Shown: positions 44,410 to 53,825 of the stretch, one piece after another
How the letters are laid out: each line of letters opens with the position of its first letter
Position numbering within the stretch: position 1 is the first letter of the stretch
Assembly: GCA_963705495.1 (NCBI GenBank)
Contig: CAVPJQ010000003.1
Span: 62,001 to 126,000, forward strand
Reading direction: 5' to 3'
Source: DATBVX01 sp963705495
GTDB lineage: Bacteria; Pseudomonadota; Gammaproteobacteria; Steroidobacterales; Steroidobacteraceae
DNA: 64,000 nucleotides
Program-made: the position numbers and the translations under genes
The notes under the pieces: model-generated
Seen by the model: only the letters and a program-made list of their open reading frames with translations
Told to the model about the DNA's origin: nothing
Database searches by the model: none

Positions 44410-45789
44410 CTAGTTCAGGGGCAGCCCCTTGAGCTGCGGAACCTTCGCGAGTTGCGGGCGCACCTTCGCCAGGTCGCCGACGATCACGAGCGTCATGTGC
44501 TCGGGGCGGATGTATGTGCGTGCCGCTGCGCTGACCTGCTCCGGCGTCACCGCGTAGATGCGCTCGACCAGATGGGTCAGGTAGTCATCCGGCAGGCCGT
44601 GCAGATCCATGTACGCCAGTTGCCCGATCAGCGCACCGCGAGTCGCGTTCTGCAGCACGAAGATGCCGCCGCGGTAGTTCTTCATGCCATTGAGCTCAGC
44701 AGCACCGGGCGGCTCGCGCTGCAGCCTATCGATCTCGGCGTAGATCTCCTTGAGGGCGTTGCCGGTGTCCTTGGTGGTGACATCGGCTTCCTCGACCCAG
44801 TGACCGGTGCGGTAGTGCACATCGAGCGAGCTTCGCGGCGAATAAGCGTAGCCCTTGTTCTCGCGGATGTTGCTGGTGATGCGCGAGGAGAATTCGCCAC
44901 CGAGGAGCGAGTTGGTGAGCGACAGCTGCAGGTAGTCCGGCTGGCTCGGGTCGATCGCCGGGAGACCCAGGAGGATGGTCGATTGCGGCGCGCCGGGCCG
45001 GTCGATGAGGCGGATCTGTTTCTTGCTTACGGGGGTCGGCGTATTGAGCAGCGGAGCGGGTCCCGCCGGCCAGTCGCTGAAGGCCTTCTCAATGGCCTGC
45101 TCGATCGCGGCCCGGTCGAAGCGTCCCGCGACATAGATATGAGTGCGCGCGGCGCCAAAGTTGTCGCGATAGAAGCCACGCACATCTTCCATCGAGTACC
45201 CGGCCAGTTGCGACTCGGTGGGATAGACCTTCCCGTACGGATGGTTCGGGTAGAGCAGAGCGGCGAACGCCTCGTTGGCGAGGCTGTCCGGCTCGCTGCG
45301 TGACAAGGCAAGCTGGCGCTGGAAATCGCGCTTGATGCGCACAAGCTCGGATTCGGGAAGCTGCGCCCGGCGCAACAGGTCGGCGATCAGCGCGACCGCT
45401 TCACTGCCGTGCTCGCTCAGCACGTCCATCGAAATGGTGGTCTGATCGGGCCCCACGGCGAGGTTGACCGATCCACCCATGTTGGCCGCGGCCTCGGCGA
45501 TCTCGTTTGCTGAGCGGCTGCCGGCGCCTTCCTTGATCAGCTCACCAGTGAGATCAGCGAGCCAGGTCTTGTCCCCTTCGTTGAGATTGCCGGTTCTGAC
45601 GATGGCAGTAATTGCCGTCTTCGGAATGGCGCCGAACTCGATGAAGGTCATCTCGAGTCCGTTGCCGAGCGCACGCTCCGCCTTCGCGGGCACCTGGAAG
45701 TTTTTCGGCGCGGCAGGCGGTGGCGGAGTCTCGACCGCCAGGGCGGCGCTGGCGGCGGTGAGTACAAGCAGCGCAGAGAGGATTCTCAT
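44410..45789 (-). CDS. M16-family peptidase-like subunit lacking the zinc site
   Basis: The 459-residue exported protein (signal peptide about 1-18) has the tandem M16 fold, with the second-domain LLGGEFSSRITSNIRENKGY segment. The HxxEH zinc motif expected in the first domain is replaced by LADLTGELIKEG, so it cannot hydrolyse peptides by itself. Its start overlaps the stop of the catalytic partner in ATGA. The pair matches the usual active/inactive M16 dimer of the envelope. Confidence 0.9.
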   Translation of the reverse strand: MRILSALLVLTAASAALAVETPPPPAAPKNFQVPAKAERALGNGLEMTFIEFGAIPKTAITAIVRTGNLNEGDKTWLADLTGELIKEGAGSRSANEIAEAAANMGGSVNLAVGPDQTTISMDVLSEHGSEAVALIADLLRRAQLPESELVRIKRDFQRQLALSRSEPDSLANEAFAALLYPNHPYGKVYPTESQLAGYSMEDVRGFYRDNFGAARTHIYVAGRFDRAAIEQAIEKAFSDWPAGPAPLLNTPTPVSKKQIRLIDRPGAPQSTILLGLPAIDPSQPDYLQLSLTNSLLGGEFSSRITSNIRENKGYAYSPRSSLDVHYRTGHWVEEADVTTKDTGNALKEIYAEIDRLQREPPGAAELNGMKNYRGGIFVLQNATRGALIGQLAYMDLHGLPDDYLTHLVERIYAVTPEQVSAAARTYIRPEHMTLVIVGDLAKVRPQLAKVPQLKGLPLN

Positions 45790-47225
45790 GGCGCAGCTCC
45801 CTGCTTGCCGTCGGCCTTGCCAGGCTCGATGGTCAGCACCGTGCGATTGGAAGGCACGAGGTACTTGCGGGCGGTCTCCTGGATGAGCTCGGGTGTGACC
45901 TTGCGGAACTCGGCATCGAGCCTGTTGATGCGGGACGGATCGTCGTCGAACAACGCGAAGGAAGCGAGGAGGTCCACGAGCCCGAAGCGCGCGGCGGAAC
46001 CGATCACATCGTAGAAGCCGGAACGCATCTTGGTGAGCGCGCGCTCAAATTCCGCGGGGCTCACGGGTTGATCCTGGATGTTGCGGATGGTCGCGTCGAT
46101 GTCAGCCAGTATGGTGTCGGTACTGTGTTCGGGATCGTGTATCAGGCCGACCGTCCACAACATCGGTCCCTTGTAGTTGAACATGTTGCCAATCAGGTTG
46201 ATTCCTCCCGACACATCGTCGGTGTAACCGCGCTCTTTCACCAACTTGCGGGGGAGCGCGCTGTCCGGGCCCTGCAGCAGCAACTCGTCGATGATGCCGA
46301 ACGCGAGCCACTCCGGCGTCCAACGCTCCGGCACGTGGTAGGCAATCGCGAATGCAGGACGCGGCGCCAGTGCATCGGTCTTCGACGCCCGGCGCTCCTC
46401 GGTCTGCGGCGGTTCCGAGATATCGGGCTGTGCCGGCAGCGTACGTGCCGTGAGCTGGCCAAAATACTTTTCGATCCAGGCGCGCGCCTGCGCCGGATCG
46501 AAATCTCCTGCAACTACCAGGGCCGCGTTGTTCGGGCCGTAGTAGGTGTCGTGAAACGCGAGGACGTCCTTGAGCGTCGCGGCGTCGAGGTCGCCGAGAT
46601 CACCGTAGAAATTGTGTGCGTTGTACCAGTTGCGATTGGCGTATTGCGGTACATCGAGCCACGGGAACCCGCCGTACGGGCGATTGAGCACGTTGACCTT
46701 CACTTCGTTCTGCACCACCCCGTTCTGGTTGTCGAGATTCTCCTGGGTGATGCTGAGGCCGCCCATGCGATCGGCTTCCGCCCACAGCATGGTCTCGAGC
46801 GTGTTGGACGGCACGACCTCGAAGTAGTTGGTGAAGTCGAAGCGCGTGGAGCCATTCAGCACTCCGCCGTTGTTCTGGATCAGCTTCACGAACTCCATCT
46901 TGCCGAGGTTCTTCGAGCCCTGGAACATCATGTGCTCGAAGAGGTGCGCGAAGCCGGTGCGATCGCGCGGCTCGATGCGAAAGCCGATGTTGTAGTACAC
47001 CGCCACGGTCGCAACCGGCACGCTGTGGTCTTCGCTCAGCACGACTCGCAGGCCGTTCGCGAGCTTGTAGTACTCGACCGGAACGCTGAGGGTCGGCGCG
47101 GGCGCGGCCTTTGGCGTAGCGGTGGCCGTAGTGGCTGGCTCCTTCGCAGGCTCTGAGACCTGCTGGCCTGCACAGCCGGCGAGAACGAGCGCCGCGATGC
47201 TCGCGGTCAACACTGGTCGGAACAT
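45786..47225 (-). CDS. M16-family zinc metallopeptidase, catalytic subunit (lipoprotein)
   Basis: The 479-residue protein has a lipoprotein signal with lipobox LAGC at about residues 15-18, followed by a low-complexity Ala/Thr/Pro linker. The catalytic motif HLFEH (HxxEH) lies near residue 94 and the third ligand Glu in VVQNEVKVNV about 75 residues later. It is likely anchored in the envelope and degrades short peptides with the adjacent inactive subunit. Both genes form a two-gene operon. Confidence 0.92.
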   Translation of the reverse strand: MFRPVLTASIAALVLAGCAGQQVSEPAKEPATTATATPKAAPAPTLSVPVEYYKLANGLRVVLSEDHSVPVATVAVYYNIGFRIEPRDRTGFAHLFEHMMFQGSKNLGKMEFVKLIQNNGGVLNGSTRFDFTNYFEVVPSNTLETMLWAEADRMGGLSITQENLDNQNGVVQNEVKVNVLNRPYGGFPWLDVPQYANRNWYNAHNFYGDLGDLDAATLKDVLAFHDTYYGPNNAALVVAGDFDPAQARAWIEKYFGQLTARTLPAQPDISEPPQTEERRASKTDALAPRPAFAIAYHVPERWTPEWLAFGIIDELLLQGPDSALPRKLVKERGYTDDVSGGINLIGNMFNYKGPMLWTVGLIHDPEHSTDTILADIDATIRNIQDQPVSPAEFERALTKMRSGFYDVIGSAARFGLVDLLASFALFDDDPSRINRLDAEFRKVTPELIQETARKYLVPSNRTVLTIEPGKADGKQGAAP

Positions 47226-47234
47226 GAGGGATCC

Positions 47235-48002
47235 TTATTTGGGTTGCATACGGATGGCGCCGTCGAGCCGGATGGTCTCGCCGTTCAACATCGGGTTCTG
47301 AAAGATGCTGACGACGAGATCCGCGTACTCCTCGGGCTTGCCGAGCCGGGAAGGGAAGGGGATCTGGGCGGCGAGCGACTTCTGCACTTCGTCAGGCATT
47401 GCAGCCACCATCGGAGTGCGGAAGATTCCGGGCGCAATCGCCATGACACGGATGCCGATCCGCGCGAACTCTCGCGCCATCGGCAACGTCATGCCCATGA
47501 CGCCCGCCTTGGTCGCCGAATAGGCTGCCTGGCCGATCTGGCCTTCGAACGCCGCGACTGAAGAGGTATGAATGATGAGGCCACGCTCGCCATCCTCGTT
47601 GGCGGCGTTGTTCTGCATGAGCGAAGCGCAAGCCTTGTCCACGAAAAAGGTGCCGATCAGGTTGATGTGAATGACCTTGGTGAAGAACTCGCCCGCCATC
47701 GGTCCTTCGCGCCCCAGCACACGGCCTGCACCGACCACGCCCGCGCAGTTGACCACCAGGTTCAGTGCGCCCATGCGTTCTTTCGCGGTAGCGACGGCGC
47801 CATTGACGTCCGACTCGGACGTGACATCGCAGCGAATGAACGTGGCATTCGGCCCCAGCGCCTTCGCGGCAGCCGCGCCGGCAGCGTCCTGAACGTCGAG
47901 CAATGCCGCCTTACCGCCTTCCGCAATCACGCGTTGCGCCACCGCGTGGCCGAGACCCGATGCGCCGCCGGTGACGATGGCCCGAGCGTCTTTGATCTTC
48001 AT
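47235..48002 (-). CDS. Short-chain dehydrogenase, 3-hydroxyacyl-CoA dehydrogenase type II-like
   Basis: The 255-residue SDR has the NAD motif TGGASGLGHAVAQRV, an Asp selective for NAD in LLDVQDA, NCAGVV, and the catalytic Ser/Tyr/Lys in IIHTSSVAAFEG and YSATKAGVMG. The C-terminus GETIRLDGAIRMQPK and overall pattern resemble HSD10-type 3-hydroxy-2-methylbutyryl-CoA dehydrogenases of isoleucine breakdown. The downstream M16 genes are functionally unrelated; the upstream hydratase and thiolase fit beta-oxidation. Confidence 0.88.
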   Translation of the reverse strand: MKIKDARAIVTGGASGLGHAVAQRVIAEGGKAALLDVQDAAGAAAAKALGPNATFIRCDVTSESDVNGAVATAKERMGALNLVVNCAGVVGAGRVLGREGPMAGEFFTKVIHINLIGTFFVDKACASLMQNNAANEDGERGLIIHTSSVAAFEGQIGQAAYSATKAGVMGMTLPMAREFARIGIRVMAIAPGIFRTPMVAAMPDEVQKSLAAQIPFPSRLGKPEEYADLVVSIFQNPMLNGETIRLDGAIRMQPK

Positions 48003-48235
48003 CGCAACCCCTGAATTCCCGTGAGCGTTGGACCGCCGCAGGCCGTTGATTATGTTGAATAGTGCCGCTTAGTCCGACAGTCCGTCAAAAAGATTGCTGC
48101 CGGGAGTGACAATTTCATGCCGCTTTTATCGCTATACCTATGGGGACCCCATGTTGCATGGCACGGATGCTTGGAACCAGGGACGGCCAACGGATCGGAC
48201 ATGGCTGGGCAAGGACGCCCACCCGCTGACCCTCA

Positions 48236-49033
48236 TCAATCCTCGCGTACCCAGCGGGCCATGCGCTTCTCCAGAAACGCACTCAATCCCTCTTGACCTT
48301 CTTCGGACGCGCGCAGCCGCGCCAGCCTCTGCGCCGTGACGAGGCGGCCATCGCGATCCGGTGAGCGACCGGCGATCGACACTTCACGGATCAATTCCTT
48401 TGCTTCACGTTGCGCAGACGGCCCGCCCTTCAGCAGTGCCGCCACGATCTCTTCCACCAGCTGATCGAGCGAGGCGAGCGGCGCGGTCTCGTGAACCAGG
48501 CCGATACGCTGCGCATCGGCAGCACTGATCGGCTCGCCCGTCAGTACATAGCGGCGCGCCTGGCGCGGGCCGATCGCAGCCACCACGAACGGGGAGATCA
48601 TTGCGGGAAGGATCCCCAACCGGATCTCGCTCAGCGTGAAACGCGCTTCGGCGCTGGCGATGGCGATGTCACAGCAAGCGATGAGACCCACGCCACCGCC
48701 GAACACGTTGCCGTTGATCCGCGCCACCGTCGGCTTCGTCAGAGCGTTCAACGTGACCAGCATCTCACCGAGCTGGAGCGCGTCCTGCAGGTTCTCCGAC
48801 GCACTCGCCCGTGCCGCCGCGCGCATCGACTCGATGTCGGCGCCGGCGCAGAAGGTCGAGCCGGCTCCAGTCAAGACAACGACACGCACTTTCGCATCGC
48901 GCTCCAGCGTACTGAGCGTCGTGCCCAATGCCGCGATGGTTTCGGCATCGAGCGCGTTGTGCTTGGCGGGGCGATTCAGCGTGACCGTCGCAACACCGCG
49001 TGCATCGACAGAGCCCAGTACTGAGGCGGTCAC
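48236..49033 (-). CDS. Enoyl-CoA hydratase/isomerase-family protein
   Basis: The 265-residue crotonase-fold protein has oxyanion-hole segments STFCAGADIESMRAAA and ARINGNVFGGGVGLIACCDI, and the catalytic Glu-containing SEIRLGILPAMISPFV. This last segment resembles methylglutaconyl-CoA hydratases of leucine breakdown, though simple enoyl-CoA hydratase is also possible. GTG 49033 is chosen since the longer open frame overlaps the preceding thiolase gene. It lies 10 bp after that thiolase stop, forming an operon. Confidence 0.85.
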   Translation of the reverse strand: MTASVLGSVDARGVATVTLNRPAKHNALDAETIAALGTTLSTLERDAKVRVVVLTGAGSTFCAGADIESMRAAARASASENLQDALQLGEMLVTLNALTKPTVARINGNVFGGGVGLIACCDIAIASAEARFTLSEIRLGILPAMISPFVVAAIGPRQARRYVLTGEPISAADAQRIGLVHETAPLASLDQLVEEIVAALLKGGPSAQREAKELIREVSIAGRSPDRDGRLVTAQRLARLRASEEGQEGLSAFLEKRMARWVRED

Positions 49034-49043
49034 GCCTGGCGAC

Positions 49044-50225
49044 CTAGATGATCTCGACCGCGAGCGCAGTCGCTTCGCCGCCGCCAATACAAAGAGAGGC
49101 GACGCCGCGCTTCAAGGCCCGCTTGCGCAGGGCATGCAGCAGGGTTGCGGTGATGCGGGCGCCGGTGGCACCGATCGGATGCCCCAACGCGCAAGCGCCG
49201 CCATTCACATTCACACGCGCGTGATCGAGGTCGACGTCGTGCATCGCGGCCATCGTGACACAGGCAAACGCTTCGTTGATTTCGTATAGGTCCACCTGCC
49301 CCGGTTTCCAGTTGATGCGCTCCAGCAGCTTCTGGATCGCGCCGCCGGGAGCGGTGGTAAACCACTCGGGCGCTTGAGCCTGGCTCGTGTAACCGACGAT
49401 GCGGGCCAGGGGTTTTAGCCCACGCGCTCTCGCCGCCGCTTCACTCATCAGCACGACTGCAGCCGCGCCATCGGAGATCGACGAGGAACTCGCCGCCGTC
49501 ACGGTGCCGTCCTTGTTGAAGGCTGGTTTCAGCGTCGGGATCTTGTCGATGTCGCAGGTGAACGGAGTCTCGTCACGCCCTACGACTGTTTCGCCTTTGC
49601 GACCTTTGACGGTTACAGCCGCGATCTCGGCGGCAAAGTCGCCGGCCTCAACAGCGCGCAGCGCGCGGCGCACCGACTCCGCTGCGAAAGCGTCCTGTTG
49701 TGCGCGCGAGAATCCGTATTTCGCCGCCGTGGCATCAGCGAAATGTCCCATCAACTTGCCATCGAAGGGACTTTGCAGACCGTCGCGAAACATATGATCG
49801 ATCACTTCCCCGTGTCCCATCCGATATCCGGAGCGTGCCTTCGGCAGCAGGTACGGCGCATTGGACATCGACTCCAGGCCGCCCGCCACGACCACTTCGA
49901 CATCGCCCGCGCGGATCTGGTCGGCGGCCATCATGATCGCTTTCATTCCCGAGCCGCACATCTTGTTCACGGTGGTTGCGGGAACCGACGCCGGAATGCC
50001 GGCTGCGAGCGCCGCTTGCCGTGCGGGCGCCTGGCCGAGATTGGCGGGCAGCACGCAGCCCAGGATCACTTCCTGAATGTCGTTCGGCGATAGGCCCGAG
50101 TCCCTGAGCGCTGCGGCGATCGCGACGCTGCCAAGCTCGACAGCACTGACGGGATTGAATGCACCTAGAAACGCGCCGATCGGCGTGCGGCGGGCGGCAA
50201 CAATGACCACAGGTGAGTTCTGCAC
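49044..50225 (-). CDS. Acetyl-CoA C-acyltransferase (thiolase)
   Basis: The thiolase has the nucleophilic Cys in TTVNKMCGSGMKAIMMA, His in GGACALGHPIGATGARI and the second Cys in VASLCIGGGEATAL. GTG 50225 is preferred as start because a GGAG site precedes it at a good distance and the resulting length is 393 residues, the family norm; ATG 50264 would add 13. It probably cleaves acetoacetyl-CoA or 2-methylacetoacetyl-CoA with the SDR and hydratase downstream. It is divergent from icmF, 157 bp away. Confidence 0.92.
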   Translation of the reverse strand: MQNSPVVIVAARRTPIGAFLGAFNPVSAVELGSVAIAAALRDSGLSPNDIQEVILGCVLPANLGQAPARQAALAAGIPASVPATTVNKMCGSGMKAIMMAADQIRAGDVEVVVAGGLESMSNAPYLLPKARSGYRMGHGEVIDHMFRDGLQSPFDGKLMGHFADATAAKYGFSRAQQDAFAAESVRRALRAVEAGDFAAEIAAVTVKGRKGETVVGRDETPFTCDIDKIPTLKPAFNKDGTVTAASSSSISDGAAAVVLMSEAAARARGLKPLARIVGYTSQAQAPEWFTTAPGGAIQKLLERINWKPGQVDLYEINEAFACVTMAAMHDVDLDHARVNVNGGACALGHPIGATGARITATLLHALRKRALKRGVASLCIGGGEATALAVEII

Positions 50226-50382
50226 AGTTTCTCCGGGCGACTCCTCGAGCCGCCAATCCTTCACTCGATGACCTGATGCGGACGCGGATTATAGGCCGCC
50301 CGCACGGTGCTCGCGGGTGCGCTTGCGCGTGCGGACTGATAGACTTCAGTTCCCTTTCTCAGCACGTAAGTCTTGATTTCCA

Positions 50383-53300
50383 ATGGGTATTCCTGCTGCT
50401 GAGCTCGACGAGAGCCGCGCCGTGGAGCGCGCACCCCTGCGCTTCGTCAGCGCTGCCTCCCTGTTCGATGGCCACGACGCCGCCATCAACATCATCCGCC
50501 GCATCCTGCAGGCACACGGCGCCGAGGTGATCCACCTCGGGCATAACCGCAGTGTCTCCGACATCGTTCGTGCGGCGATTCAAGAGGACGCCGACGGTAT
50601 CGCCGTCAGCTCCTACCAGGGCGGGCACAACGAGTACTTCCGCTACATGGTGGACATGCTGCGCGACCTCAAGGCCGAGCACATCCGCGTCGTGGTTGGC
50701 GGTGGCGGCACGATCTCTCCCGATGAAATCGCTGCGCTCGAGGCTTACGGCATCGAGAGGATCTACAGCCCCGAAGACGGCCGGCAGATGGGTCTCGACG
50801 GCATGATCGAGGACGTGTTCCGCCGGGTACGCGCTTACAACAAGCCGCGCTACGAATTCCGGCCGTTCGGTCCGCGTGACCATCAGCAGATCGCGCGGAC
50901 GATTTCGGTTCTCGAGGGCTCGAGCGATGCGGGGCATTCACTCGAGACGATCCGGCGTGCGCTTGCCAAGAGCGAGCGTCGTGCCCCAGTGATCGGCATT
51001 ACCGGTACCGGCGGGGCGGGCAAGAGCTCGCTCAATGATGAGCTTCTCAACCGCTTCGTGCGTCACTTCCCGGATCGGCAAATTGCGGTCGTCGCCGTGG
51101 ATCCAACGCGGCGGCGCTCGGGCGGTGCCTTGCTCGGCGATCGCATCCGCATGAACAGCCTCAGCAGCGAGCGCATCTTCATGCGCTCGCTCGCCACGCG
51201 CCGCCAGCATCTCGCCACCAGCGCGGTGCTTGCCGACACGATCGCGCTGCTCAAGCTCGCCGGCTTTGACCTGATCGTGGTCGAGACCGCCGGCATCGGG
51301 CAGAGCGATAGCGAGATCGTCGACCTGGCGGATATATCGATGTACGTGATGACCAGCGAGTACGGCGCACCGAGCCAGCTCGAAAAGATCGACATGCTCG
51401 ACTTCGCCGACTTTATCGTCATCAACAAGTTCGAGAAGCGCGGTGGCGAGGATGCGCTGCGCGACGTGCGCAAGCAGTGGCGGCGCAATCATCCGAAAGA
51501 GCGTGTGACTGATGAGGCGGTTCCCGTATTTCCGACCATCGCGAGTCAGTTCAACGACGCGGGCGTCAACCGGCTGTTTGCCGCGCTCTGCCAGCATCTG
51601 GAAGTGGAAGGGGTGGGTGGCAAGAGCTGGAAGCTCGCGGGTCATCACATCGATGAGCTACCGCGTCGCGACCCGGTGATTCCGGGGGAGCGCGTGCGCT
51701 ATCTCGCCGAGATCGCCGCCGACGGCCGCAAGGTGCGCGAATCGATCGAGCGCAGCGCGCGCGCGGCGACGCGGGCGCAAAGCCTGCGCGAATCACTCGC
51801 GGCGCTGGGCGATCCGGCACTTCCCGAGCCGTTGGAGCCCTTCGCCGATGCGGCAATCAATGACACCAGCGATGCTTCCCGGTCGACCTTGCGCCGGGAT
51901 TACAACCAGGCGCTCGCGCAGATCGGCGCCGAAGGCGTCGAGCTTCTGAAGCGCTGGCCGGCGCGAGCCCAGGCCGCGACCGAAGAGCAGTATCGATACC
52001 AGGTGCGCGGGCGCGAGATTACGGGCGATAACTACACCGAGACCTTGAGTCATCAGAAGATCCCGAAGATCGCGGTGCCGAAGCTCCTCGGCTGGGGCGA
52101 TCTGCTCACGTTCCTGATGAAAGAGAATCTGCCGGGCTCGTATCCGTACACAGCGGGCGTATATCCCTACCGCCGCGAAGAAGAAGACCCGACACGCATG
52201 TTTGCCGGCGAGGGTCCGCCGGAGCGCACCAACCGCCGTTTCCACTACCTCGCCGGCGGACACGATGCGACGCGGCTGTCGACGGCGTTCGATTCGACCA
52301 CGCTCTACGGTGAAGACCCTGACGAGCGGCCGGACATCTACGGACGTACCGGAAATTCCGGGGTATCGATTGCGACGCTTGATGACATGAAGCGCCTGTA
52401 TTCGGGCTTCGACCTGTGCGCGCCGAGCACTTCCGTTTCGATGACGATCAACGGGCCGGCACCCATGATTCTCGCGATGTTCATGAATACGGCGATCGAT
52501 CAACGCGTCGAGCGGTATCTGCGCCAGAGCGGCGGCTGGCCGGAGGCGCAGCGCAGGATCGCGGCACTCGGCAAGGAGGGGTCGCTGCCGCACTACCGCG
52601 GCGAGTTGCCCGATGGCCATGATGGTTCGGGACTTGCGCTCCTGGGTGTGTCCGGGGATCAGCTCCTCGACCGCGAGACCTTTGAAAAGGTCCGCAGTGA
52701 AGCATTATCTCTGGTGCGCGGCACGGTGCAGGCTGACATCCTGAAGGAGGACCAGGCGCAGAACACCTGCATTTTCTCGACGGAGTTCGCGCTGCGGATG
52801 ATGGGCGACGTGCAGGCGTACTTCAGCGAGCACGCGGTGCGCAATTTCTATTCGGTGTCGATCTCCGGCTACCACATCGCCGAAGCTGGCGCGAACCCGA
52901 TCTCGCAGCTCGCCTTTACCCTCTCGAACGGGTTCACGATCGTCGAGTACTACCTGAGCCGCGGCATGAAGATCGACGACTTCGCGCCCAACCTCTCGTT
53001 CTTCTTCTCCAACGGCATGGACCCGGAATACGCGGTCATCGGTCGGGTGGCACGGCGCATCTGGGCACGCGCGATGCGCGATCTCTATTCGGCCGGTCCG
53101 CGCAGCCAGATGCTCAAGTATCACATCCAGACGTCCGGCCGAAGCCTGCATGCGCGTGAAATACAGTTCAACGACATTCGCACCACGCTGCAAGCGCTGT
53201 ACGCATTGTTCGACAACTGCAACAGCCTGCACACGAATGCATACGACGAAGCGCTTACGACGCCCACCGAGGAAAGTGTCCGGCGCGCGGTGGCGATCCA

Positions 53301-53820
53301 ACTCATCATCAATCGCGAGCTTGGCCTCAACAAGAATCAGAACCCGTGGCAGGGTTCCTTCCTCGTCGATCAACTCACCGACCTGGTCGAGGAGGCCGTC
53401 TACCAGGAGTTCGATCGAATCGCCGAGCGCGGGGGCGTTCTCGGGGCCATGGAAACGATGTACCAGCGCGGGCGCATCCAGGAAGAGAGCCTCTACTACG
53501 AATCACGCAAGCACGATGGCTCTTTACCGCTCATCGGCGTCAATACGTTCCTTGCCAGCGGTGACGCTGTTGAGGAAGTGCGCGGTGCGGAGCTGATTCG
53601 CTCTTCCGAGGGAGAGAAGCAAGGCCAGATCACGGGCGTGCGCGATTTTCAGGCCCGTCATGCGCGGGAGAGCACCGCGGCGCTCGAACGCCTGAAGGCC
53701 GTCGCGGCTGGTCGAGGCAACGTTTTCGGGGAGTTGATGGAGACCGTAAAGGTCTGCTCGCTCGGCCAGATCTCGCGAGCACTCTACGAAGTCGGCGGAC
53801 AATATCGCCGCAACGTTTAG
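50383..53820 (+). CDS. icmF: Fused isobutyryl-CoA mutase IcmF (B12 mutase with G-protein chaperone)
   Basis: This 1145-residue enzyme isomerises isobutyryl-CoA and butyryl-CoA using adenosylcobalamin. Domain order is B12-binding (about 20-150, with DGHDAAINIIRRIL), a MeaB-type GTPase (about 200-470, Walker A TGTGGAGKSS and NKFEKRGGED), a linker, and the substrate-binding mutase domain (about 560-1145, with SGYHIAEAGANPISQLAFTL and VQADILKEDQAQNT). In the position where methylmalonyl-CoA mutase has Tyr (QYAGFS) this protein has Phe (RMFAGEG), which favours isobutyryl-type substrates. It may serve valine or branched fatty-acid metabolism. Confidence 0.95.
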   Translation: MGIPAAELDESRAVERAPLRFVSAASLFDGHDAAINIIRRILQAHGAEVIHLGHNRSVSDIVRAAIQEDADGIAVSSYQGGHNEYFRYMVDMLRDLKAEHIRVVVGGGGTISPDEIAALEAYGIERIYSPEDGRQMGLDGMIEDVFRRVRAYNKPRYEFRPFGPRDHQQIARTISVLEGSSDAGHSLETIRRALAKSERRAPVIGITGTGGAGKSSLNDELLNRFVRHFPDRQIAVVAVDPTRRRSGGALLGDRIRMNSLSSERIFMRSLATRRQHLATSAVLADTIALLKLAGFDLIVVETAGIGQSDSEIVDLADISMYVMTSEYGAPSQLEKIDMLDFADFIVINKFEKRGGEDALRDVRKQWRRNHPKERVTDEAVPVFPTIASQFNDAGVNRLFAALCQHLEVEGVGGKSWKLAGHHIDELPRRDPVIPGERVRYLAEIAADGRKVRESIERSARAATRAQSLRESLAALGDPALPEPLEPFADAAINDTSDASRSTLRRDYNQALAQIGAEGVELLKRWPARAQAATEEQYRYQVRGREITGDNYTETLSHQKIPKIAVPKLLGWGDLLTFLMKENLPGSYPYTAGVYPYRREEEDPTRMFAGEGPPERTNRRFHYLAGGHDATRLSTAFDSTTLYGEDPDERPDIYGRTGNSGVSIATLDDMKRLYSGFDLCAPSTSVSMTINGPAPMILAMFMNTAIDQRVERYLRQSGGWPEAQRRIAALGKEGSLPHYRGELPDGHDGSGLALLGVSGDQLLDRETFEKVRSEALSLVRGTVQADILKEDQAQNTCIFSTEFALRMMGDVQAYFSEHAVRNFYSVSISGYHIAEAGANPISQLAFTLSNGFTIVEYYLSRGMKIDDFAPNLSFFFSNGMDPEYAVIGRVARRIWARAMRDLYSAGPRSQMLKYHIQTSGRSLHAREIQFNDIRTTLQALYALFDNCNSLHTNAYDEALTTPTEESVRRAVAIQLIINRELGLNKNQNPWQGSFLVDQLTDLVEEAVYQEFDRIAERGGVLGAMETMYQRGRIQEESLYYESRKHDGSLPLIGVNTFLASGDAVEEVRGAELIRSSEGEKQGQITGVRDFQARHARESTAALERLKAVAAGRGNVFGELMETVKVCSLGQISRALYEVGGQYRRNV

Positions 53821-53825
53821 CTTCC

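Noticed and set aside
42379..45303. Open frame of 974 codons on the plus strand
   Set aside because: It lies antisense to zapE, ETF-QO and an M16 gene, all with clear motifs. GC-rich codon use leaves long open antisense frames; its translation shows no recognisable domain.
46068..47156. 362-codon plus-strand open frame
   Set aside because: It is antisense to the catalytic M16 peptidase and has no domain signature.
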